In this document: one piece after another, positions 46,806 through 56,149 of the stretch
How positions within the stretch are numbered: position 1 is the first letter of the stretch
Layout of the letters: the number at the start of each line of letters is the position of its first letter
From: Enoplolaimus lenunculus
Taxonomy: Eukaryota; Nematoda; Enoplea; Enoplida; Thoracostomopsidae
NCBI GenBank assembly: GCA_030248215.1
Contig: JASANG010000893.1
Span: 62,001-126,000, forward strand
DNA: 64,000 nucleotides
Direction of reading: 5' to 3'
Notes under the pieces: generated by a model
Told to the model about the DNA's origin: nothing
The model's input: the letters and a program-made list of their open reading frames with translations, nothing else
Databases searched by the model: none
Program-made: the position numbers and the translations under genes

Positions 46806-47399
46806 CCGATACCCATCACTATTAACGGGCCTTTACAAAGCGTGGAAGTGAGTCAACAAATTTACTAGAAAGACGCCCTGTCTTATTGAAAAGTCATTAA
46901 CAATATGCCAATTATTTTGTTTTAAGAGCTAGTCGTTTCTCGTGGCTTTCTTGGTAATCTAGATTTTTCGATGTCCTATAGGTTAAGCGAATTCTAAAAG
47001 TGGCAAAGAATAGTCACATGAATTTTAGAAGCCTGAACCAGATGTAGTTAATCCGGTCTTCCGTTAGTCTTAATCAGTTTAACCCGATGCAGAATAAGTC
47101 CATGTCATGGCATTGCATGTAATTCAGCGAAGTAATTGATATTTTTATGTTGCCCTGCTGGTAAACAAAACCAACCGCATTATTCGACGCCAAAAAAACA
47201 GTCGCACCGAAACGCAGTAAAACGGTCATTTTCTAATTGTGATCATTACCAATCTGAAGATACTGTCATGGTTCGTTTTTTAACATGCTAGTACAGAGCC
47301 ATTACACTAGAGCACACGGTTATGGCTTCGCAAAGTATAATGGCGTAAACCGTGACTTTTTATTTCACAATTACTTGCTTTATATTCCCCTTATGCAAA

Positions 47400-47957
47400 G
47401 GCATACAAAACTGGTCCTAAGCGTATAGTTTTAACTTGTTTGTGCCAAAACTGCAGGTGTGTATATGTCTCGATCTATTGATATGTTGATTAACGGGAAA
47501 GTTTACTTACTCTTCTTTATATCTGGTGTAGATTTATCGTCGCTTGTCCCAATTTCTGCATATTCCACAATATCGCGGAACCGAAAGTATCGCAAATGCA
47601 AACGAATTTACTCAGCGGAAAAAAAATTGCACGATACGAAGCTTTATGATGGTAAGCTGCTATAAATTTCAGCCATGTAAAGATCAGGGGCGGCGAGGTT
47701 TTCTGCGGGACTAGAGCACAGTAAGCTTTAACTTTTAAATATCTGGCTTAGGAATATGCTCATTCTAACGCTTAGTTTATTAGACAAAGGCTTAGGCTTA
47801 GGAATATGCTCATTCTAACGCTTAGGTTTAGGTTTAGGCTTAGGCTTAGGAATATGCTTATAATACTGTCCCGCTCTTGTTCTTTACATAGGCTTAATCA
47901 ACAACGGCTTGAAAATTTTTATACCTGTTTAGAGAGCTTTATCGCAAAAATCACTAG
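47400..47957 (+). repeat. Dispersed duplicate of the 43.5-44.9 kb array with flanks
   Basis: One unit (47580-47850) plus both flanks is duplicated: CATACAAAACTGGTCCTAAG before it (also at 43495), and CTTATAATACTGTCCCGCTC through AGAGAGCTTTATCGCAAAAA after it (also at 44837-44935). The two loci differ mainly by the number of units. Confidence 0.88.
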
Positions 47958-48069
47958 CGAATACCTAAGTAGTCAAGATATCATTGCCCGACGGCATAGT
48001 ATCCAGTGGAAATGGTTTCTGCGATTTGCAGGCTACGTTAAAATCCTCGGGTAATGTATAAAACGGGTG

Positions 48070-48710
48070 CGTCCCAATTTTCGGGGTATTTGCGGACAAA
48101 ATTTTAGTGTTTTTTGCAGCTTTATAATGAGAACCGCTTTGTGCCAGGGCTTAGAGACCACTCCCCTTCTTTCTTAATAGGGTCCATTAAAATTGCGGTG
48201 GGTTAGAAGGTTGCAGCTTCATGAGAACCTAATTAAAAAGTATTCTATATGGAGGAAGGAACGTTTATATCGCAGGAAACAATCTTTCATTTTGTTTTCA
48301 AAACCACAATTGTCCGGTACATCTGCAGCCGGTTTAATCTCAGCCCTTAAAAGCTTATGTAATCTAAAGTTTTCTGTTTAGGCTCAGATTAAGGTTTATG
48401 GTTTTAAGGCTAGGTAAAAATATTCTTTCGTTGCCTTCATAGCAGAGCACACTAAACATTTCATTACTCGAACGAAAAACTTTGGACTATGTTTTTGCAG
48501 CTTTAGTTTGAGAACCAATTAGTGCGGAGGATTGGGGAGCGGCAACCCTCAATTCTGCTTAGGTTTCCTTAAAATTGCGGTGGGTTCAGGAGGGAAACAG
48601 CCTCCTTGCTAACCTAATTAAAAAGAATCTGCATGGAGAAGGCAAGGTTTACATCTCAGGAAATAATCGTTTATTATGTTTTCAATATCCTAAAATTTTA
48701 TTGAACGTGT
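48070..48710 (+). repeat. Diverged tandem duplication, about 370 bp
   Basis: 48110-48300 and 48495-48690 share TTTTTGCAGCTTTA-GAGAACC, AAAATTGCGGTGGGTT, ACCTAATTAAAAAG and GGAAA-AATC. The ORF at 48193-48381 falls in this repeat and is not taken as a gene. Confidence 0.65.
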
Positions 48711-48740
48711 AAAATGCTCAATTATTTGGTACTATTCTAG

Positions 48741-48863
48741 GATATAACACTCGTCGTTCCCTGTCTCGTGGAAAAGCAGTCAAACGAATTTTTTTATTTA
48801 CCGAGCCAGACGGGGTTGAGAATATTGATGAAGTATGTCATGCTGCTAAATGCTATACCGGTG
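48741..48863 (+). CDS. Predicted phase-1 exon, unknown protein
   Basis: After TTCTAG and before GTAAGC, 40 codons plus split codons (YNTRRSLSRGKAVKRIFLF, DGVENIDEVCHAAKCY). Phase 1 at both ends. It would splice in frame to exon 2 of the first SET gene (52753), so an upstream promoter feeding that gene is possible. A weaker donor at 48833 (GTATGT) gives phase 0 and would fit the phase-0 exon at 49970. Confidence 0.5.
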
Positions 48864-49969
48864 GTAAGCTGTTTATACACTATCATGCTTTATGTTGACA
48901 AGTTAGAATTTTCTCAGACCCTGACAACACTCGACCTCCAGTTCCAATTCTCAGATAAAATTTTGCCGCAGGTTCTAGAATTTTATGTATCAAAATAATT
49001 CTGCAGTTGTATTTTGGACAGTACTTTATTTACTACAGCTAAAATTAGTTAAGCTGTTAACAGTAGCATAAGCTTTTTTCAAAGCCTAAGATCAAGTCTT
49101 TTAAGTCTTAACTAAATGTAAGCAAAACTTTTTCATTGTGAGGTAACTATAAAAGTGCCATTGATTGTATATTAATTGCCATTCCGTGGAAACAATGAAA
49201 CAAAGTGTAACTGGAATTGGTACAGGATTAAATTTTCTGTGGGGTAGCTGTCGCAAACAAAAATTGTTACTTTTGTTTTAGTGATTAAGGCGATTTGCAT
49301 TTGCAGTTTTTTGGTAGTAGAAACAAAGTGAATCCTTAACACCACAAAACCAGGGGCGGATTCAAAGGGGAGAGACCACCAGATAAAATTTTTATAATAG
49401 TATCTTACGAAATTTTTACATTTGTGCTGCAAAATTACGTCTGAGAATGATTATTTTTAGTGGACAAGTTGCGAAATGTTGTGAAAACGGAGTCAAAAAA
49501 GAAACTACGCCATTGTTAGTAAGTTTCAGTAGATAATGTTGTGAAGCAACGTTTCATCAGGATCTCTGTTCATATGAATTGCGATATGCCATGACTTTTA
49601 GTATCGTATGTACGCGTTGGTAAGTTTCAAAGAAACATGAATAATATCCAGCTTAACCCCAACTACAAGAGTTTGAGACCGTTGAAAACTGTAAACTCGC
49701 TGTATTCTCTCATCATATAGCTCTACGCTGTTGATACTGGGTGGTCTTTTAAGAGTTCAGTTTCAGTTCGTTTTAAATAATTGGTGGTCTTTTAGTATCG
49801 GCAGGAATACTGTAGGTCAACGAGACGATGCAGAGAATTATCCACAGCATGCAAGAAAATCAGTAATAAAGGGAAATTAGCAAGTAGACGCAATTATATT
49901 TTTTTAAATTTTTGCAATCGATTTGACCTAACAAATTAATGACAATTTTATTTTCTAACTTTGTTTCAG

Positions 49970-50083
49970 TATTCGTTAGATTTTTCTCACACTAGTGATA
50001 ATTTGATAAATGAAAAACCTCCCCAACATGTGTCGGAAGAAGTGCGCACGCTGCAAACTTTGCTGCATTGCGGCTGTGGATAA
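49970..50083 (+). CDS. Possible terminal exon, unknown protein
   Basis: After TTGTTTCAG, 37 codons (YSLDFSHTSDNLINEKPPQH, SEEVRTLQTLL, CGCG) ending in TAA at 50081. Phase 0 start. It could end a SET-less gene made of the 46-49 kb exons. Confidence 0.35.
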   Translation, partial: YSLDFSHTSDNLINEKPPQHVSEEVRTLQTLLHCGCG

Positions 50084-50194
50084 TGCTTTTTATACTGCAG
50101 TTCACCGGCGCAATATTAATGCCCGTTTATATTATACGTTTTAAAGTTATCCCTCTCTTAACGACCTTGTTTTATGGCAACAACAGCTTTTGTT

Positions 50195-51091
50195 GTCACT
50201 TGTGTTGTGTTAAAGCATTTGTATTTTCATAATTCATATGGCTAGTTAGCGGTGCTACAACAAGTGGGGGACCCCGAACTTTCAAGATAAGGGGCCATAT
50301 ATTAGTAAAACACTCGCTTGTGAAGCGAGTGAGAAGCCGAACACCATGTTAGTGTTAACGTTGATACAAAATCTTGGTTATAATCCCTATTGTTAGGTCA
50401 AGCCGGGGTAACCCTACTTGGATCCGCCCGTGCCTACAGCTTACGGCCCGTGTCCAAGCTGTCACTGGTTTTGCGTACGAAATGTTAGTGGCTGTCACTT
50501 GTGTTGTGTTAAAGCATTTGTATTTTCATAATTCATATGGCTTGTTAGCGGTGCTACAACAAGTGGGGGACCCCGAACTTTCAAGATAAGGGGCCATATA
50601 TTAGTAAAACACTCGCTTGTGAAGCGAGTGAGAAGCCGAACACCATGTTAGTGTTAACGTTGATACAAAATCTTGGTTATAATCCCTATTGTTAGGTCAA
50701 GCCGGGGTAACCCTACTTGGATCCGCCCGTGCCTACAGCTTACGGCCCGTGTCCAAGCTGTCACTGGTTTTGCGTACGAAATGTTAGTGGCTGTCACTTG
50801 TGTTGTGTTAAAGCATTTGTATTTTCATAATTCATATGGCTAGTTAGCGGTGCTACAACAAGTGGGGGACCCCGAACTTTCAAGATAAGGGGCCATATAT
50901 TAGTAAAACACTCGCTTGTGAAGCGAGTGAGAAGCCGAACACCATGTTAGTGTTAACGTTGATACAAAATCTTGGTTATAATCCCTATTGTTAGGTCAAG
51001 CCGGGGTAACCCTACTTGGATCCGCCCTTGCCTACAGCTTACGGCCCGTGTCCAAGCTGTCAGTGGTTTTGCGTACGAAATGTTAGTGGCT
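50195..51091 (+). repeat. Three tandem copies of a 299-bp unit
   Basis: Units start at GTCACTTGTGTTGTG, positions 50195, 50494 and 50793. They differ at only about three bases, so the amplification is recent. Each unit carries a perfect stem, CACTCGCTT-GTG-AAGCGAGTG, and a GTGGGGGACCCC palindrome. No coding sense in any frame. Confidence 0.96.
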
Positions 51092-51399
51092 GATCCAGGA
51101 TTTCCGGAGTGATTGCAAATTTCAGATAACTCTTTGCATCACCAAATGTTTAGTAACGCAGGGCCGATGGGGATACATGTCCCACCCTCTTTATCCGCTA
51201 CTGAACTATTATTCAACAGTGACTACATATGCTTTAGCAAACACACTTATTTATCTGTAACAGACTCAATCAGAAAAAGTTATTCCTGGCTCAATGAAAT
51301 TTTTCGTGACGTTTCTTTACAATATTGGATAGCGTTTATATTTATGTTTACGCGACTGTTCTAGACTGCTGTTTTGTAGGGTTGACTGGATGCATTTGA

Positions 51400-51545
51400 T
51401 GTGTTTAACGTTTGGATGACTGCCCCGACTTGAACGGTTGTGTTTTATACAAGATCTGTTCCAAACTGCTATTTGAACGGCTGTGTTTTATAATAGATTT
51501 GTTCCAAACTTCTATTTTGTACGACTGTGTATAATGCATTTGATG
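51400..51545 (+). repeat. Short degenerate tandem repeat, about 55 bp
   Basis: GACTGTGTTTTATA-type units followed by GATCTGTTCCAAACT recur three times. The rest of 51092-52384 shows nothing I can name and may hold the 5' flank of the first SET gene. Confidence 0.55.
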
Positions 51546-52384
51546 GCACTTTTATAACGTTTGTTGTACAAAACTTCGATGATGTGTTTGGCTCTGTTTT
51601 ATAGTAGTCTTAAAGGATAAAAATAGATGTTGATTTTTCGAAACAATTGAGCGCATTTGCATTAAACACGAATTATCTGTACACAACTGAATTGCAAGCC
51701 GTGCTGAGCAGCTAAAAATTTGGTGAGTGCGTAGAATGCTAGAAAGTACAATTCTGTAGGTTTTATTGCATAAAAATTATAGATTTTAAAACGTTAAGCA
51801 TAAAGCTTCAATATGTTTGGCAATATTTGTGGGCTCATGAATTTAGATAACAAACTGCCTTTTCATGGATAAGCCAATTGTTTGGTGACGCATGCAGCAC
51901 CATGTAAATATTTAGTATGCTATTACTGACATAAAGTCTCTTGTATTGCTTTATTATAACCTTACTTACAGATATGCAGAGCTGATAAGGCGTTCAGTGC
52001 AATGAGTTGTTCAATTTTTGGAAATCAAATAGATTTGTTTTGAATATTTTTACACTCGTAGATACGTTATCATGATTATGGACTACTGCGCTAACATTAT
52101 TATGGACTACTGCGTAACAATGTAATGTATTCTTAAGATGTCTACGCAACTGAACCGAAATAATCAACAGACTGCACACGTACTGCCGTCGGGCATATTT
52201 TGAGCGCTAGATTTTACTCCAATTGCTTTGTACCCATTCTATTTATAAGGTAGGTGAAGGAATGATATGAAATTTTATGTGCTTACACAATCCAACGATT
52301 TATACAATGGACACCAGACTATTGAATGCTATTTATTGTTAAACTTAGTAGTTTTAGTTTTACCTCAAGATCATTTGTTGCATC

Positions 52385-55105
52385 ATGCATCGTCGAAGCA
52401 AAACTTTGGATGGGCTGCAATCACAACGTAAGCAATGGCGAATTTACGGGTTTCCGGTTATAACTGGTATTTCTTGCATTCAGAAATTTCACCTTGTTTC
52501 GCCAGTTTTTCGATCAGAAATTTTACTATTCCAGTTGAATCCAGGCGATATTTTTACCTGTTTGGCTAGCAAAAAATGCGCTTCAGAACAATAATTTAAT
52601 ACATCACAACCTTTCGGCACGGCAGAGCTGGAGAACAGATGCATCTCCTTTGCCCCCGAATCCGCCAAGTGTTTGTAGACATGCTTTTCTTTAATTTGTT
52701 TACGTTTTGTACGTTTAGTTGGAACGTCAAACATTCTGTTACACTGTTTTAGGTTTAGTCAACACCAGTATCGCTGTAGAAAACAGCTTGGATTCGGAAT
52801 TTGGCACGCAGTTGGCTTTGGCTTCCAGCGCGACATCGGAATCTAACCGACATCTTTATTTGTCAACAACTACAAAGGTCGACGTACACGAAGTTGACGG
52901 TAAGCCTTTTGTCGTTAATTATGTCCAATGAACTCGGGTGATACCAGATACCCGTTTCTCGTAAAATCGGTTCTTGTTAAAATTATTCAAAGGGCCGAAA
53001 CTTGTTAAATCATTCAAAGGTTTATCAGTGCAATTAACTTTTACTTTTTCAGCAACGAAACGTGAAACTTGTTCTGTGCCTTTAGCGCCGCGTTCAGCGG
53101 CGATTTACGCAAAACAGTGCAGATGTTACAATCCTAGTATAGATATAATAGACTGTAAGTATGACAGTGCTCACACACTGACTATGATATTTTATCAAAA
53201 TCTGAACAGAAATCGTAGAAGTGCTGTATGGTAAACTTTCAAGAAAACCTTTCTACTGGAAAAACTTAATTTTTTAAAGTTGTGAGCGTGCATTAGCTTA
53301 TAAACTATAGAATGTGCGACTGTATCTGCTTCACACGATTTTCACTCAGATCTTGAACCAAACCTGCAGGTTACCGATCTTTCGATCTTTAGTTCATGCT
53401 GCAATCTTGATTTTAAAGGTATTCCGTTGTGCAACCCATGCTTGAATGTAAACAATGAGTTGATCTTTAGTTCATGCTGCAATCTTGATTTTAAAGGTAT
53501 TCAGTTGTGCAACCCATGCTTGAATGTAAACAATGAGGGTAATCAGGCACTTGAGGAGAGTCCTAAAAGTTCATACTGCAATCTTGATTTTAAATATTCA
53601 GTTGTGCAACCCATGCTTGAATGTAAACAATGAGTCGATCTTTAGTTCATGCTGCAATCTTGATTTTAAAGGTATTCAGTTGTGCAACCCATGCTTGAAT
53701 GTAAACAATGAGGGTAATCAGGCACTTGAGGAGAGTCCTAAAAGTTCATACTGCAATCTTGATTTTAAAGGTATTCAGTTATGCAACCCATGCCTGAATG
53801 TGAACAATACTGGTAATCATCATGCACCTGAAGAGAGTCCTGAAAACTGTGATACAAGTTCGCAGTCGTCGGCATCGAAATGTGAGTTATATATAGCCAA
53901 CAAAATCTTGTCATGAATATTAATCCTGCATGATTTCAGCAGTCCAACTGCTTTTAGTGAAAATTTAAACTGAACTTATACAAGGACTACAAAGTTGCCT
54001 TCATCAAATGAAGGTTGGTATTTCCACTTCATACCTTGTTAGAAATGTTGGTCAATGTTAGATTTAGGGGCGTAACAGTGATACAAGCAAATTCCTAATC
54101 CTAGGACACGGTCTAAGCCTAAGCATAAAACAGTCTACTCTATATAGTCACTCGAACAAATTGTTCGCTGCTCAAAGTGGGCTGAAACGCTGCTGCTCAA
54201 AGTGGGCCGAAACGTAAATGATTTCAATGTGTGAAATTTCAGCATTGGAAAAAACGCAGTCGTCACGTCGCTCCAACAAACCGTCTAAACGTATACATGA
54301 AACGTTGGAATGGCCACGTTTAAGTCTGAACAATAACATTTCAGACGTGCTTGCGCAAGACTCTGGAAGCGGGTCCTCGCCAGGCAAAAGTAAGTTGTGA
54401 TTTTAAATGCATTGCGAAAAATTGTAAATGTTATGTGTCGAATCTAGTGAACATGTCAAAACAGCAGTTTCATAGTTGTATAGTTCACATCACGGATGTC
54501 TAAAATTTGTGAATTATTTTATATATTTTTGCTGTGTGATTGTTGTTGCAGAGTCTCGACGCATGCATGAGAGTTCTGCCTCTTCCCCAAAATCGGCTGG
54601 TTTAACAAGAAAGCGTTCCCGTGCAACATACGTTGATGCTGAAACAAAACGTCAAATAGATGAGTTGCTGGTGAATGAGGATCCATTGCATTTGTTTTGT
54701 GTTGAAACACCGGAAAAAGGAATCGGGGTTTTCACGAAATTAGATATTGCAGCAGGAACTAGAGTTATTTCTTATGATGGGAAACTAATCTCCAAAGACA
54801 CTGCTGAGGAACTGGAAGAAATATATAACATTCGAGGAGTTGGGTCGTATTTATATTTTATAGCCGAGGGAAGTAGGAACCGTTACGCAGTCATTGACGC
54901 TACGATCGACAACGGGCGCCTGGGACGCCTTATTAATCACTCGAAACAAAATCCAAATTTGAAACCGGTATTAATTTACAAAGATGGAAGGCCGCATATT
55001 CTTTTTGAAGCCACGAGGAACATTTTAGCAGGAGAAGAGTTGTTATATAATTACAACGAACGAAGGAGTGACATTATAAAACATAATCCTTGGTTGCAAA
55101 ACTAA
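52385..55105 (+). CDS. KMT5A: KMT5A/SET8-like histone H4K20 methyltransferase, copy 1
   Basis: Exons 52385-52427 (ATG), 52753-52899, 53053-53154, 53350-53881, 54243-54389 and 54552-55105 (TAA); every intron is phase 1 with GT-AG ends. The SET domain in the last exon (about 54712-55102) has GIGVFTKLDI, ISYDGKLIS, DNGRLGRLINHSKQNP, GEELLYNY and the closing HNPWLQN helix, the order of KMT5A, which monomethylates histone H4 Lys20. There are no pre- or post-SET Cys clusters, as expected for this family. Exon 4 encodes tandem CNLDFKGIQLCNPCLNVNN units and has a 2-base deletion in one unit that breaks the frame. In the motif usually read YDYG, this copy has YNYN. It may be a diverged or failing gene. 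Confidence 0.88.
53350..53881 (+). pseudogene. Exon 4 of KMT5A-like copy 1: tandem Cys-rich repeats with frameshift
   Basis: Five imperfect units of CNLDFKGIQLCNPCLNVNN, some followed by EGNQALEESPKSS. In the third unit AAAGGTATTCAG reads AAATATTCAG, losing GG. The exon length (532) then misses the expected phase-1 length by exactly those 2 bases. The deletion may be real, tolerated by an isoform, or a consensus error in a repeat. Confidence 0.8.
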
Positions 55106-56149
55106 TGGTGCATGTTTGTAGCAGGTTTTGTTACCCTTTTACAAATACAACTTCCAATTTAGAGTATCAGTTTAAGCTTTAAGTGCGAAGGTGCGGTCGA
55201 AATTACAGTAATTGAAAGTTGCCGATAATTAATCTATTATGTGCTAAACTACTTATGCGGTATGAAGTTTCAGTATTAACTGGGGCTTATCTATGCTTGA
55301 CTCTCTACCTAAGCCTTTTCGTAAGCGTAAACCTAACTCTATGTTTAAGCCTGAGCCTTAACTTTAAATAAGCTCTAAAAGTGCACAAGAACGGAAAGTG
55401 AATATCGCTGCATTTGATGCCATTTCACTGTACTTGCACTTGTTTCTTGTTTTTCTGCTGCAGACTATTTTTCATTTTGCTTCATATGTTAAGTTATTAT
55501 TGCTTTTTTACAGAATGATAGCCAAAATTCATTGATCTAGGAACGATACTGAAAAACCAACACTAAAAATTTTGCATTAGAAACGTTTTACTAAAGATCA
55601 GGAATCGAAAGAGATCGAACAACCATCAAACTTTCCTTTGCACAAGTCTTAGTATTCTACTGCAACAAAGTGACTTTTTTGGTTATTGTTTGACAAATGA
55701 CAAATTACGTTCCATGGACTTAAGTAAACATTTTAGCATTGGTTTTCTACTCGCTCTCAGCAAGATCACTGAGCGTGCTACTATAACAGATCAATACAAC
55801 ATGAACGATATGCCAGATCATGCGCGCATATTGCACTGCGCACATTGTACTAACCCATGCTTGATTTAAGTCTGGTTATGCTTGCATATCAAAACCTAAA
55901 CTGATATTTAATTAGGCAACAATTGGTTTGATTGCTACTTGAATCATATATACAGATTATCTGTTTATTATTGGTTTTGAAATACAATTTTGTGCAGAGC
56001 ATCAGCTCAACATTTACGAATGCAATGCAAATGCAAAAATGTTAATTTAGTTTATTTTCTTCAGTTTAAGGCTGGAAAATTTTAGTTAGCAACTAAAAAC
56101 GTCCATTTAGAAGCTGTTGGAAGCTGCGAAAGAGCGACTTACTGAAAAC
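55106..56149 (+). other. Intergenic between the two SET genes
   Basis: AT-rich. A CTAAGCC-type decayed repeat lies at 55300-55370. No AATAAA signal close to the first stop. The second gene's start exon follows at 56150. Confidence 0.5.

Noticed and set aside
50195-51091. Regular repeats as a CRISPR-like array
   Set aside because: Units are 299 bp, contiguous and nearly identical with no variable spacers, and the sequence is eukaryotic.
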